From Paguma larvata (lineage: Eukaryota > Chordata > Mammalia > Carnivora > Viverridae), in contig CM057825.1 of assembly GCA_030068075.1 (NCBI GenBank), forward strand, positions 119,550,322 to 119,614,321: 64,000 nucleotides of DNA, in the 5' to 3' direction. Below the pieces are notes generated by a model, which was not told where the DNA came from, made no database searches, and saw nothing but the letters and a program-made list of their open reading frames with translations. Of this stretch, positions 34,191-47,832 are shown piece by piece; the stretch's first letter is position 1; the number at the start of each line of letters is the position of its first letter. Both the position numbers and the translations under genes were made by a program.

Positions 34191-34869
34191 TCTGTTTCCC
34201 TGGCTGCGCCCCAGTGCCTGCCTGGCCCCTCCCTGGAGGACGGCTGGGGGAGCACAGCAGTCTTGGAGGATCAAGAGCCGCTTATGCAGCGCGAACACCA
34301 CCGGCACCGGCGCCCTCTCCCTCCCCACCCCCCGCCCGGCCCCTCCCAGTGCAGCGACAGCCCGTGACAGGCGATGTGCCCTTCACAGGCCCAGAGGAGC
34401 CCCAAAGAAACAGCCCAGCAGTTCCGTTTAGGAGGCAGGATGCGTTTCTGTCCAAAGAAGTGCTCTCACAATTATTTATTAATTGTGAAAGGGAAGAAAA
34501 AAAAGAATAGGGTTTCCTGGAAAGGGATAAAAGTTCAATATGATAAACTCCCGAAAAGCAATCAAAGGCCAACGAGGGCAGAAAAATAAAGGACAGAGAG
34601 AGTAAGTGAGATGATGAATCAAGGCGGCCGGGGTGTGAGCAGCACCCCCGGGGCGGGGCCGTGTCTCACGGTGATGGAGCGACCCGGGGGCGGCAGCGGT
34701 GGCGGCGAGTCCGGGAGCCGCCCCGCGAGGTCACCAGGGCCCTGGGGATGAGCCACCGATGACAGAGAGGGAGGGGCCCGGTCACCAGTCAGCCCGCCTT
34801 CACCGCAGGCCCGCTCTCTTCATGTGTGTGCTCATACCTGAACGTACAAGATTAGCGATGGAAACTGTA

Positions 34870-35190
34870 GGTGGACAGGAAGAAAAAAAATCACCACAGC
34901 CCTCCCACCCCAGAGAAAAGCATTGTAATTCTTTCCGCTTTCTTCCCATCTGTGTCTTCTCTTTCTTCCCTGATTTTTAGCCACCCCAGGAATAAATATG
35001 AGTTTATTCTTCATTAAAAAAAAAAAAAATCGAATCATTACAAATGGGACTTAAGTCCCCTTTAAATATTCTTCCCTGGTCCCAGCCCTCCCCAGACATC
35101 CCACGGTTTGGCGTCTCTCCTTCCAGAGCCTTCTGTGTGCTGTTGCATTCTCTACGCGTGCCCATAACCTTCTCTGCAATTCTGAAGCCC
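34870..35190 (-). repeat. Possible old L1 3'-UTR-type fragment
   Basis: 'ATTGTAATTCTTTCCGC', 'CGAATCATTACAAATGGGAC' and surrounding AT-rich sequence resemble the inverted L1 3' region; it has an internal poly-A run at 35018-35029. Confidence 0.35.
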
Positions 35191-35406
35191 AAACAGCCCT
35201 GGGGGAGGTCAGGGGGAATATTTTTCATAGCTCACTTGGTGGCAGAACGTGCCTTGCACTGTTTGTGGGCTATTTATAAGAGTTTCACATGCCGTTTATT
35301 GTGAACGCATGGGTTTTATTTCCTGCAGAAATGCAGTATTTGGGGCTTTGGCTGCCTGAGACCCCCTGAGGGTGTGACTTCACATGTGTGTGTGTGCATG
35401 CCACAC

Positions 35407-35650
35407 GGGCGCCTGGGCGGCTCAGACAGTTAAGCTCCGACTCTTGGCCTCAGCTCGGGTCATGACCTCACGGCTTCGAGGGTTCGAGCCCCGCCTGGGG
35501 CTCTGGGCTGGCAGCGTGGAGCCCGCTCGGGATTCTCTCTCCTTCTCTCTGCCCCTCCTCACTCATGTGCGTGAGCGTGCTCTCTTTCTTTCTCCCTCTC
35601 TCTCTCTCTCAAAATAAATAAAAGCTAAGTAAACAAACAAACCAAAAAAA
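35407..35650 (+). repeat. Feline SINE
   Basis: GGGCGCCTGGGCGGCTCAGA head, GGTTCGAGCCCCGCCTGGGG, (CT)n-rich body, tail CAAAATAAATAAAAGC followed by (AAAC)n. Confidence 0.95.
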
Positions 35651-36449
35651 CATGTCTGGCCTCAAGGGTTCAGGATACGAGGTCTTGGATCTGTAGTTGT
35701 CTTACGATTTGGGGCGTCCCCTCCCCGCTTTTTTTTTAAACCTCAACAGAATTCTAATTCCCGAATATCCTTCTGCAGCTTAATTTTCAGACACCACTGT
35801 GAGTACAAAGCCTTCCGTGCGCAGGGGTACAGATTCCCCGCATTCCTTGTCCTGGCCGCGCGGTGTGCCACAGTGCGGGTGCGCGGGTGTCCTCGGGCGT
35901 TGGGTCGTTTCCAGATTTCCACCCTCCCAGGCAGCGCGGGGGTGGACCTCTCGGGATGCCCCTCTCCGTGCGCCGCGTGCGGCCCGGGCCCGGAGCTGTC
36001 GGGTTGTGGGGTTTTGTTCTCCACGCCACTGCTGGCATGGCAGAAGCACGTCCCCGTGCTGCCACATACCTCTTCCTGAACTTGGTTTTCAGCGGCCACC
36101 TAACAGTCCCGTCTCCGAGTTGTCGCTTCTCCCAGCGGCGGTCATTTCTTCCCTGCGAAGGAGCGGCTTAGACGACCCGCGGGCATCGTCTCAGCACTCT
36201 GGAAGCCGGCGTCTGCAGGGCTGGCTCCTTCTGAAGGAGGGAGGGAGGAGCCCTGCGCCGCTCCTGGCGTTCGTTTTGCTGGCGGCCTTGCTGTTCCTCG
36301 GCTCCGCCAAGCGTCACCCCGATCCGCGCCTTCATCTCCCGTGTAGCTGCCGCCTGCGCACCGCTGCGGCCACGCTTTCCCTGTTTGTAAGGACGGCACT
36401 TTCGCCGGGTCGGAGCCCAGCCCTAAAGACCCCGTCCCGACTGCTCATT

Positions 36450-36550
36450 CCTGCACATGACCATGACCTTGTTTCCAAAAAAGGTCACGTTCTGAGGTCC
36501 TAGGGCTTCATCACGAGAATTTGGAGGGGACGCGGTTCAACTCTTAACAG
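36450..36550 (+). repeat. Ancient interspersed repeat, family unsure
   Basis: 'AAAAAAGGTCACGTTCTGAG', 'GTCCTAGGGCTTCATCACGA' and 'GGACGCGGTTCAACTCTTAA' resemble a common mammalian repeat phrase, probably LINE-derived. Confidence 0.4.
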
Positions 36551-38839
36551 TCCGAAGTGTGGCCAGAATTGACTTAGGCCGTTGATGCTGGCTACTCCCC
36601 GTTGTTTGTCCTGCGCTGTGCCTCTCCCTGCGATGAACACCCTTGTACAGAAATCATTGTCCGTGTTTCCAGTGACTCCTTTGGGAGATCCTTTAGATGG
36701 CATGCCCGAGTTTAAGGCTCTTGATATCACCTTGCCAGGTGGCTTTCCAGAAAGCAGAGCGGGGCAAGGGGTGTCCAGCCGACCACACCTGTACCCCCCG
36801 CTTTCGCTCAGCGGGGCTCTCCGGCAACGCCAGCCCGCTTGGCGCCCCCGGGCAGAACCGTCCTCACAGCATGCACGCACATGCCTGCCGGCACGGGCAC
36901 GTCCATCCCTTCTCGCCAGCCTCGTTTTTATTTTCTCTCTTACTCCTGCCAGAAAGAGAGTCCACAGGTCAACAGCAAAATAGAAGCCGTAGCTCAGAGC
37001 GTGTCTGTTCAGGGCATTTTCTCTTGCAACCGCGTATAGGGAATAAAGATTTCAGAAGTCCTGGGCTTTCTGGGCATCAGGCATTAAATCGATCAGTGAC
37101 AGCCCACTCACAGGGCAGCTCGCCAGGCAGGACCGGGAGAGAGAAGTGAGTTCTGGGGTTTGGTTCAGCCCGCGAAGCCCACAGCAGCCTCCATCAGCCC
37201 AGTGCTTCAGAAGCCAATCCAGTAACGAGCACCCAGCCACTTTGGGGGGGCCGGGGCCGGCCAGGGAGGGGGTCCTCAGGAGCCGGGGAAAGCCAGCCAA
37301 CCCGATGGCTTCTCGGGGTGGCTTCTGAGAGCTGGGGTAAAGGAGTCGGGAAGCCGGGGACTTCAGGGGGTGCGGCGGCAGAGGGAGCCTCAGGAGGCCC
37401 GGGGGCTCGGCGTTCGTGGTGAACAAAGGGACAGGCAGGGCTCGGGGCCGCAGCGCTGCCAGACAGAGGCTTCACTCAGCAAGGCCGGGCCGGCGCTTCT
37501 CGCCAGCCCCTCGCGCAGGGACCAGAGAGCAGGATGCAGGGAAGGATAAATTTAGCCCGCGTTTCAGGGGGAAACGTCGATCTCCGTTGTAGTATTGTCT
37601 TTTAAAAGAAAGTGGAAGCCGTAGGCCGGCCATTTGGGACAATTTCGCTTGAACAGATAAAAGCCCAGGAACAGCAAATGCTTCCACCCGGCGGGCCCCG
37701 CCGGCGGCGCCGCAGGAGGCCAGCCGCTTTCTGCACGGGCGTGATGGATGGCCTCCCCAGCCCCCCACCCGTTTGTGCCCAAGAAAAGGTGCTGCCTTGT
37801 TTTCTGCAAAGATTTTAGGTTCATATTTCCCCAGTCCCGAAGGTTCCTCTTCTCAAGGAGTGACGCCAGGCCCAGCTCGGAGTTTGCCGGCGGGCCCAGA
37901 CTGCTGACATCCGATGGGCTTTGTGTCACCACCAGCCTCCCTGCCCGTGGCTCATAACTGAGCAGAGGACAGCTGGTAGCCATGCACAGATCTTTGTTGT
38001 TGCTGTTTTCAACCGGGCCCTTCAGACATTGGCACGGCGGTTGTTGTCTCTACCCGGGGGAAGCCGGGGGAGCCACGGGGTCCCCAGTAATTGCCTGTGT
38101 GAGTGACATTCGCGCGGCCTCACTGGTCCGGTGGCTGCAGCGTCTCCCGCACCGCCCCGCCCCGCTCCGGCGCTGCTCCCTTGTTGGGAAGGGGGAAAAA
38201 GTCCGTCTGTCAATATTCGGGGCACTCAGCGTCCGCATTCGGGCGCCAGGCGTCATCGAAGGGCTGAGAGGCTCCCAGCAATTCATGGCTCTAAAAACAG
38301 GCTGACCGGAAAGGGTTTCCAGCGAGGGCAGGAAAGGAAGAAAACCCAAATCTCGGCCCCGCCCCCGCTCACCTGCCGCGAGCCCTGTGCGTCGGGTCGC
38401 GGGTTCTTGGGAAGAAGTGGAGTCAGTGCCCACGGCGATGCGTGGGTCCCAGTTAATAATACGTGTGGAGGAAGGAGAAGACGGATGTTCAATATTTAAA
38501 CATTTCAGAGCGCTTCGTTCGGTTTGCCAGTTAGCGCCCTCCGCCCGTTGCCTGGACGGGTCCTGTAAAACCCGGGCGCCCCGTGCCCGTCCCCGCAGCC
38601 CGGCTCTGACACCGCCGCTCCGGACAGGGAGGGGGGCGGAGCCTCTGCTAAGCGACCCCAACCGGGCCGTATGTCTTCTCGTTTTCTGTGGGCTTTCTCA
38701 AAGGCAGGAAGAGGGAAGGCAGTGTGAAAAGTGGGGCTTCGATGAATCCCGGGGCGCCCGTGAGGAGTTTTTGAAGCTTCAAGGTCATGTCTGGAGTCGT
38801 CACCATTGCCCCATTTCAACTCCTCTTGCAGCCGGCTCA

Positions 38840-39240
38840 CACTTTAGCGTAAATTTTGTGCTCCGGCTCTTACCGCTGACAAAAAGGCTCAGCAGTGAGA
38901 CACGTTTAGGAGAGGTCTATCCAGTCTACCTACCAGATACGTTCCTTAAAAGTCGCCTAGAACGCAGAATTCTTTGAATCAATTCCTTTTTTCTTCTTGA
39001 CACACATTATATAAAAGGAAGAACAGCCCTTGCGGGGGCGGGGGCGGGGGCGGGGGGGAGGAAAAAACATTTGGCCCCAAGACATAATAAAATCATGCTT
39101 AAGGATGCAGCAAACTTTAAAGTCTCTTAGTTAAAGGAAATCAATACTTTTATGATGAAATATTAATAATACTAAAAAAAAAATAAGTGAAAACTACAAA
39201 TGCAGAACAGCAGGGCGGTTTCAGCATCGAACACATTAGC
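38840..39240 (+). other. AT-rich unique island with G-rich insert
   Basis: AT-rich sequence with no recognised repeat (for example 'GGATGCAGCAAACTTTAAAG', 'GATGAAATATTAATAATACT') lies between CpG-rich flanks. A (GGGGGC)n run interrupts it at 39034-39058. Confidence 0.3.
39034..39058 (+). repeat. (GGGGGC)n G-rich run
   Basis: Four G5-7 tracts separated by single C; it has the form of a strong intramolecular G-quadruplex on the transcribed RNA strand. Confidence 0.9.
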
Positions 39241-39901
39241 TTCGCATTTGCAGGGAGGAAAGCGGAGCCCGGCGGGGCCCGTCCCAGAAGCCCCTCCGAG
39301 GCCTCGCAAGCCCCCTCGCCCCGGGGTTTCCCAGCAAGAAGACACACGCCCCCTTAAGTGCCAAGATCATTTCCAAGCATTTTGTTGAAGCAGTTGCCTT
39401 CTGGAATTGAAGAGATGGCTCTGAGCTGGGCATGCACGCGTGTGTGCACAGACCCGTGGGCGTCCACACGCACGTCCACGCGGACTTACACGGGACGTGA
39501 TGGGGACCGAGGAGCAGAGACCCAGGGACAGCCACTCGTCTGGACACACAGCCGGCTGTCCCCTCCCCTTCCTCCCACGAGCGTACCCCAGGGCGCATCT
39601 TTCAAAAGGACGATTGCATCCGGCTCCACCTAAGCAAAGACAGAACACACTCACGCGGGTCTTGAACCCAAACGTAACCGATGAGATTCTAAGACGCCAG
39701 GTGAAAATAACGAGAACCCCATCTTCTCATATACGGTTTGCATATGAATCCCTCGAACTTAGATCTTTGTCTCCATTAACTCCTAAGGCCTTCAGTCATC
39801 ACAGCCCTTCACAGGAGGAAGAGTCTTGTTTTGTGTTGTGCTCTTTTCTCTGGAGAGCTGAGCCACACGCCCCATGGGTAAGGAAAGACACAGAAACGCC
39901 C

Positions 39902-40120
39902 GGGCGCCCGGGTGGCTCAGTCGGTTACGTGTTCAACCCTCATTTCAGCTCAGGTCGTGATCTCACAGTTTGTGAGTTCAAGCCCCGCGCCAGGCTCTGT
40001 GCTGACAGCTCAGAGCCTGGAGCCTGCTTCGGAGTCTGTGTTTCCCTCTCTCTCTGCCCCTCCCCTGCTCGCACTCTCTCTCTCAAAAAAAATAATAAAT
40101 AAACACTAAAAAAAAATTTT
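39902..40120 (+). repeat. Feline SINE
   Basis: GGGCGCCCGGGTGGCTCAGT head, AGCCTGGAGCCTGCTTCGGA, tail AATAATAAATAAACACTAAA. AAAGACACA(G/T) repeats flank it. Confidence 0.95.
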
Positions 40121-43100
40121 ATATATAAAGGAAAGAAAGACACATAAAAATGAAAATCCTCCCTTCTTGCCTCATTGGATCCAAGTTCTAGGGGCCTTGC
40201 AGTTAAGTGATCGAAACAGCTCGTGGTAACTGAACACTTAAACTGTGTCATTCAGGCCTCGCTGCCCTGTGAGGTGTGCTGCCATCCCCCCCCCGCCCCC
40301 GGACACGTGAGCCACACCGGCTTGCAGCACGAAATGTTCCCTTGTGCTTGCGTGCCCGCGTCGGGTGGCCAGACACAGGTGCTTTCTTCACCCTGTCCGC
40401 TGTGCCCACAGTGGGAACTACGGGCCCAGAGCCAAGCCCGTGCTCTTCTCAAGGCTCCTCCCTCGTAGATGACAGTGCCGTGCGTCCACCGCCTGCTTGC
40501 CTGTGTCCCACCGGTCCGCCACGACAGAGGCGATAAAGTCCCTCTCTACTCGAGGGCCTCGGGTATGGCTCCCGAAGCCCGTTCTGGGTCGGCAGCCATG
40601 GCGATCTCCGTGCGGCGCTGCACACACTCCCTGGTTCTGTCGGACTCACGTACTTCCACACTCTCTCCAGTTCTTTCTGCAGATGACGTGTAACACGATG
40701 TCGTCATCCGCTGGTCGGGCGCGACCCCGATCTGCTAGAGCGCCCGGTAGCAGGGGCTCTGGTGACGGGGCCCAGCTGCGGAAGTCGGCCACCCCACTCT
40801 GCGGAGCCCGAGGTCCTGGCCAAGCGCACGTGCGCCCGGAGCCACGGGCGTACGGCTCCGCTTCGGGAGCGTATGAAGTGTGTGCCGAGGGCTCGCGCCT
40901 TCGCAGAAGAGCCAGATGGATTCCCTGGCCCCTGAGCACACCGCCGCTCTGGAGAACACGCGAGGCAGGCGTGCCCGTCGGTGTGGCCCTAACCCCGCTG
41001 TGACCTGAGAGCACAGAGCAGGGCCGGTGAGACGAACAACTTGGCAGAAAGAACCAGGCGCTCCCAAGGCTGGCGGGAGCCTCAGTGTGCGGGGGCGTCC
41101 TTTGCAAGCAAGGCTGACCCCCCCCAACCCACCCCCCGCCCCGCCAGCCCTGGCCGGTGGCCTTCAGCTTCTGCCCCTTTGGGCGCCGGGACCACAGGCG
41201 TCGGGGGTCGGTGACCCCTCCGCCCCAACACCTGTCTAACCCACCTCCGTCTCCCTGCTCTTCCAGCCCCGGTTCCCGCCTTAGTAGAAGTGCCGTCGAG
41301 ACGGCCACTGCCGAGCTTTCTAATGCCTTTGCCGAGGGACCGTTGTGGAGTTCTCTGCTTACTAATGCACAGATGGTAATTCCACCGGAAAGGGCAGGGG
41401 CCGGGCAGGCAGAGGCCCAGGGCCCGGCAGCCTTCAGTGGTAAAACTCCAGAGCGAGGTGAGGCCGCCATGAGAAAACTCCAGAGACCTAGTGCCCCCGG
41501 GCCCCCCCACGTGCCGCCGACCCTGTGTGGCCCGGAGAGGGGCCCCGTGTTCCAGCCGGCCAAAAGGATGGCAGTGCAGGGCCGTCCAGGCCCCGACTCC
41601 CCCGCGGGGGGCAGCCCACTCAGGCAGGCTTCCCCCAGGAGCAGACCCACGCTGGGGGCAGAGCCGGGGCAGAGGCGGCACGGGAAGAAAGCCAGATCCC
41701 GAGAGGCTGTGTCTTCTCTTCTGCAGATTTTCGAGTATAGTCCTTAAAATCCGAGAGGATTTGTCCGTGGATAAAGAGCTGAAGGCTATTCTTGTACCGT
41801 GTGGGCCGTGTTATCTCCTCCCGTGCAACCAGCAGTAAAAGTCTCGAAGCATTTTGAGGTGCAGCCACCCGGCCAGCGATCGAGGGGTCCCCCGTGGTGA
41901 CGTTGCTCGGGCTCGGCTCAGAGGAGGCAGTAGAAACCCCCCCTTGCCCAAGCGCCTGATTTGCCCCCCCGGGACCGGACAGGAGGTGCACGTGAAGAAA
42001 ATCAGAAATGGTTTCCAGTGGCCAGTGAGGGGGGAGCCCCAAGAGCACCCCTAAAGCCCAGCTTTGTGCACCCACGCCTGCAACAGTAGACCATGTGTGG
42101 CTCCCCGTAGAGAGGAACCGGGAAGGTCTCCTCTGTGCAGACTCCTGCGGCTTCCCCCCTCACCCTCGACTCAGAGTCCTTGCGGTAAGGGAAGAAGCTG
42201 TGGGGGACCCCCCCCCCAAGCGTCTTGTGGGCCCACAGGGTTCCCAACCCCGCACCCGTGTTGATAGATGCGTTCATTTTGTGTGAATTCTTTGGAAGCG
42301 TCCCGGGTGGGCACCCAGGCCTGGCCCGTCGTGGGTGCGCTGCCATCGGGCTTGAATCTGAACCCTGCCTCCCCAGTCCCCCACGAGCACGCTCTTTGGA
42401 GAGTTGTGGGTAATTCGGCTTTTCTGGTGTGCCCCCCGATTTCACGGCCCCCGGCCCCCACCACCCCGGGCATGCGTCCTCCTGCCTGGGCTGGGCTTGA
42501 GAGCCAGCCTCTCGAGTCCAAAGCGTGGACGGACTGTGTGGTCTGTAGACCCTGTGAGCGGCGGTCCGCCCAGGGCCCTTGGCAGGCTGGGGCTCCAAGC
42601 TCGGTTCTACCTAACCCTCCTCCCACCCCGGCACCCGGCCGACTGCACTGGGAGGGGAAAGGGCAGATCCGGGAAGGGACCATCCAGGGAAGAAATCAGG
42701 CCTCGGCCACGCTTGCTGTGTTAGGTGCCACGCGCAAGGAGGTCGCGAGGCATACTGATTGGTGACCGTGTCGCAGCAGCGCGGGGGGCGGCGAGAAAAC
42801 ACGAACACCGCGTCGTGAAAACCTGTCCCGAAAAGGCGAGCTGGGGGCACTCTCGCCCCACGGGCCTCGTGCACATTGGAGAAGGTCGAAAACGCACGGG
42901 TCACTTCTTCCGAATCAGCCCTCGGCGGGCTTCATTTCATGCGTTTCAGTGTGGCACGCACGTGAGTGAATATTGGTTCTCGCTAGGGCGGGCAGCTCTT
43001 TCCCTTGGAATCTTCGAGCTTCTCCTGGAAGAGGCCTCTCGAAGACTGGGCTTCTGGGGGGCATGGCTTCACGAGACCGGAGCGGCTCCGAGGCACGCGG

Positions 43101-44052
43101 TCCGGGCACAGGAGCCGCACGGCGGGTGCTCAGCCACACGCGCTCCTGACCCACCCGGGTGGCGACGGCCTCGGTCCGCTCGGCCGGGGTGGGCTGCTGC
43201 TTGTTTAAAAAACGGCACACGAATTAAGTTGTCAGCGGTATTGAAAATCAAGAGGTCCGGCGTACAGTCTGGGTATCCGGCTTCTCACGCTACGGCCCGG
43301 CAGCAGCCGTCGGGAGAGGCCGGGGAGCGACGCTTTCCCGCTTTCTCCAGGCGCCTGGCCGGTCCCATCCGTGTCGCCGATGCAGAGGCCGAGGGTCCGT
43401 GCGCCCGGCTTGTTTTCCTGTCACAAGGGGACTGTTTCTCGGCACGCACGTCATAACCAGATAAGGGAAAACAGGTGACCAGCGGGGCGGCCGTCCACCC
43501 TTCACGACGTGACCGGCCTGGCCCTGCCGTGCTCGAGCTTGCAGCCCACAGGCTTCAGCCTCGGAGGCACCCGCCTGCCGTCTCTCTGATGGTCAAAGGC
43601 AGGACTTGCACAGGTGCCCGGAAGCACCCCCCCCCCCCGCCACCGGCAAGGCACCCTGCAGCCAGGGCAGTCCTGCCTGCAGCTCACGGACAGTTAAGAC
43701 GAAACGTTTGAGACGCACCCTGAGGTGCTGTTACATTTCCAGAATGGGGCCGGGTCTCCAGACAGGCAGCTGTGTCTTCCAGGAGGGCATCGGGACAGGA
43801 ACCTTGCAGGCAAACCCGTGTGTCACAAGAGTGAGGCCGCCGGGGACACTTTTCCTTGAGGTCTCGGCTCCCAGGAAGCACCGAGCCAAATCGGTGACGT
43901 CAGCTTCCCGAAGGTGGGAGCCGTTCTGGTGTCGTTTTTCCGCTTCCACCTGCCTTTCATCGTTGGACTCTCGTCATTCATATTGTGTTTGAGTGGCTTT
44001 CAGCATTCAATATCTAAGGCATTTGGGTTTGGGTTTTCAAACCTAAGCCAGC

Positions 44053-44238
44053 GGGGCGCCTGGGTGGCTCAGTTGGTTAAGCATCCGACTTCAGCTCAGG
44101 TTGTGATCTCGCGGTTCGTGAGTTTGACCCCCGCGTCGGACTCTGTGCTGTCAACACAGAGCCTGCTCGGGATTCTGTCTCTCCCTCTCTGTCCCCTCCC
44201 CCCGCCCCGCTCACGCTATCTCAAATTAAATAAGTAAA
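44053..44238 (+). repeat. Feline SINE
   Basis: GGGGCGCCTGGGTGGCTCAG head, GTCAACACAGAGCCTGCTCG, short tail CAAATTAAATAAGTAAAC. Confidence 0.95.
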
Positions 44239-45945
44239 CTGTCCAAGACACCTCAAATCCCTCCTGGAAGCAGGTAGTACTAAGAGCATCTGTAGGGGTT
44301 GCGGCCGTGGGGCTAGCCTCGCACCGTTTAGCCGAGTGCCGAATCCCTCCCGGGCGAGCCGTGGGCTGGCCAGCGTGTTCCTTCCCCTTCGGCTCTCCGC
44401 AGCGTCCCTGCGGAACCCCCCGGTTGCAGCGGTAGCTCTCACATCGTCTAGGTTTTAACGAGAAGTGCTCACACGTAAGCAGCGTCCTTGGAGGAACCGC
44501 AGTGCAAAACGGCCCAAGCTCTCAGCAAGTCACAGACGTCACCGGGGCCTCCCAGCCCCGCCGAGATTTAGGAGACCTTTGGCTCCCTGCCCCCCCGCCC
44601 CCCAGTTCTCTAGCTGCACCCATGCAAGCCTTCCGGCCCTCCGTCTCTCAGATCTTGGCCCTCGTGCATGATCTCTGCCTGGCCTTGTGTGAACCCAGAG
44701 GGACACCCTGGCTTCCACCTAAAACGCCACGTGCGGCACACGAGGAAAGAGGTGAAGGAACGTTCCGTAAAGATGGGTGGAGGTGGTTGTGAGGAAGGCC
44801 ACCTCTCCCATCTCAGTGACCCCTTTCCTGCCTTCCGCTTGCTCTGCCACTCCCAGAATTCCCCCAGAAAGTGCAGCCCAGCCTCCACTACTCCAGCTCT
44901 GGAAACCGGCTGCTCCCGGCCCCTGCGAAGCTCAGCTCACCTCACGTCCCTGCACTAACAACGCTTTTTTGCAAGCGTCAGTTAAGATGAGGTTCCACTA
45001 CACGATAAAGAAAAAACCCAACGAGAAGTCTATTTCCCTCTCAAGTAGAGGAGGTGGAGGTAGTCCCGTACTGCACGGAGCATCAGGGACCCGAGCCCCT
45101 ACCTGCTCCACGCTCATCATCCCTAATACGGGATTCATCCACGTGGTCCAGGATAGCTGCTGGAGTTCCAGCCATCACGTCCATGTTTCAGGACGCGCAG
45201 TGGAGGAAGGCATACCTCGGTCCTTTTAAGAAGCCTTCCTGGAAATCCAGCATGCCACTTTCATTTCTGTCTCATTGTCCACAACTCAGCCACATGGCCA
45301 GGCCTAGCCGCCAGGTCCTTAACCATTGAAGGGGAAATTGGGTGTTCGGGGACAACTCACAGCGTCAGAAACACTGTCCAGACCCCTCTCAACCCCAGAG
45401 GATCCCCTGTGTTACCTGGCGAGTAGGGAATGTTGTGCACACCACCCAGGCATCGATGCAGGGAGGTCTTCAAGGCCGGCTCCCGTACAGCAGACGGGGC
45501 AGGCCGACGAGAGAGTGGGTAACCCCGCCGGTGGCCGAAACTCTTGCCCAGGCTGGCCCTGAGCTCTGAAGACTGCGGAAGGGATTTAGGAAGACAGAAA
45601 AGAGGCAGAGGAGAACCCCACACCAAGGGAAGATCCCAGCCAAGGCAGAGAGAGCGAGTGGTTTTTGTCGCGCGGTGTCAGGACCCACGTGGGCTCATCG
45701 TGTCCTGCCAGTGAGTCTGGGGGGTAGGGTTTGGGGAGGGAGCGGACGCAACAGGTCTCTGGGCTTTGGAACTTCGCTGGGTCCTGGAGATTTGACCAAG
45801 AATCTAAGCACGAGGAGAGCGTAACGACCAGAACACCTGAGAGCAGAAAGCAAGTCGGGTGGGGGAGGGGAAGGAGTCCGCTCCCTCCCTCCCTCCCTCC
45901 CGTTGCTGCCACGTGGGGCCCCGTAATGCCAGATCTTCCTATTTT

Positions 45946-46106
45946 TTTTTTTTTTTTTGAGGGAGAGAGAGAGGGAGACAGAGGGTCCAAAGTGGGCTCC
46001 GCACTGACAGCTCAGAGCCCGATATGGGGCTCAAACCCATGAACTGTGCCATCACGTCCTGACCCGAAGTCAGATGCTCAGCTGACTGAGCCACCCAGGC
46101 ATCCCC
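45946..46106 (-). repeat. Feline SINE, inverted, with target-site duplication
   Basis: Poly-T then GAGGGAGAGAGAGAGGGAG, GGGGCTCAAACCCATGAACT, GACTGAGCCACCCAGGCATC. The duplication AGATCTT(C/T)CTATTTTT-like is at 45931-45946 and 46107-46122. Confidence 0.95.
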
Positions 46107-47805
46107 AGATCTTTCTATTTTTAAAAAAGCCAGAAGTCCAGATTCGTATAGAAAACGCCCCCAGTGTGTGAATGGTGCTACCTCCAACAAAGGGACCGTA
46201 AGCACGGTGTGAGCGAAACGAGACACCTCTGCGAGCCCCTGGGCTGCTCTCGGCCCCCCTGGACCCTGGCTCACACAGCAACCTGCTTCTCCGCAGGGCG
46301 AGCTGTGGTGGGTGTCCTATCCAGAGAGCGGGGGTGTGCACAGAGTATAGTCACCATGTAGTTTTCAGCGTCTTCTCCTTTGCCTAGCTCCCAAAAAGGT
46401 CGCAGGATTCAAATCAAATGTGCATCTGCAGGTAGAAAGTATTGACCATTTAAGCCAAGGGATCCTCACCTCCTACTCTCTTGTTCACATAAAGACGCAG
46501 AGGCCCGTAGAGGAGAGGTCGCCAAGCCCTTTGGGCAGAGCTTGGACCCAGACTTGGGGTTCTGACTCCCAGCCCAGTGCTCCTGCTCTCAGTGGGCCTA
46601 AAATAGAAGGCTGACCTTTTTGTGGTATTTCTCTGCTTGACAAAGCCAGAGAGTTACTCGTGAGTCCATCTTCCCAGAATAACTGGCAGAAGGGGGCCAG
46701 AGGGCGGGAGGAAGACCCGGGCCTGCCCCCGTGACACCCGCGCTCCTGGAAAGCAGGGGACGCGTCTGGCCGTCGGCGCGGGCCTGCCCGCTCCCAGGGC
46801 ACCGCGCCTCGCCCCAGTTCCGCGGAGGCCCTCAGTCCGGGGGAGAGAGCTTTGGAGGCCAGAACAGATCCCAGGGGTGCGTTCGGGCCCCGAGAGCTCG
46901 AGCCGGCCCGGCTCCTGCCCCGCCTTCATCCTCCCTTCTTTTTCTGCTATAAAATAATAGTCGGAGTCGAGATCTTGAAAAAAAAAAAAAGCAGACAAGC
47001 ATGAAAACAAAAACGAAAACTCTCGTAATAAAACCTCCTGGTTCTCCCCTGACTCTAGCTTTCACCCCCGCCATCTCTTGGCTCCGCTCTGTGTAAGGAG
47101 GGAGACAGAGCCTGGATATTTTTTTGTTTTTGCACAGTAACAGGAACCCGTGGGACGAGCCTTTCCGAATCTGTGCTCCTTGCCTGTGTCCAGCGTTTTC
47201 CGCCAGCCTTAATCTTCTCTCAGACTGGCATTTTGAATCGCAGCAGCAGATGTCATCACCTAGACGCATCCGAGTTCCCTTGACCTTTCCCTGTCTGTTG
47301 GGCAACCCCTGCACACACCGGCGCTTTGAACGCCCGCCTCGTTGGCCCCGTGGGTCCGCCCGCGGTGCCTTCCGCGGCACACAGTTCCAGGTGTGGGGTC
47401 CGTCAGGCGGCGTGGAAACCGCACGGCCTTTGCTAGCCATTTCGCAGGCCGTTCTTGAGACATACTCAGGAAGAGCCGGGAATTTTATCTGCTGGAGAAG
47501 ACCCCAGGGAGGCCGCTCTGCCTGTGCCCTCGTCCCATGACGTCTGGCACGTCTGTGGCTGCAAGTACTTGGCAGCCCGTGCGCGTTTGACTCGTGCCCA
47601 GAAAGCCCCTCGGCGCCTCCGCCAACGTTGGTTCATCAAGAACCGCCTTGCAGAGATGAAGCAAGAGCTGGCGGAAAGGCGCTCCGGCCCCCGAGTTCTT
47701 TCCAGAGCCTTCCTGACCCTCCGACGTGTCACACTGGCCCTTACAGCGGTCGCCGCTTCAGTGTGGGAAGGAGCCCCTTGAAATGACAGGGAGACACCTG
47801 GCGGA

Positions 47806-47832
47806 AAAAAAAAAAAAAAAAGAAAAGAAAAC
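47806..47832 (+). repeat. Poly-A run
   Basis: About 18 A followed by GAAAAGAAAAC; no element body is recognised in front of it. Confidence 0.8.

Noticed and set aside
40646..41650. 334-codon open frame on the - strand
   Set aside because: GC-rich intron DNA lacks stops. The translation shows no known domain, no upstream promoter and no repeat-free conservation evidence, and other frames in the same place are also open.
47560..47700. Possible ribosomal-protein processed pseudogene (basic-looking codons before a poly-A run)
   Set aside because: No translated frame matches a ribosomal protein I recognise, and there is no target-site duplication around the poly-A.
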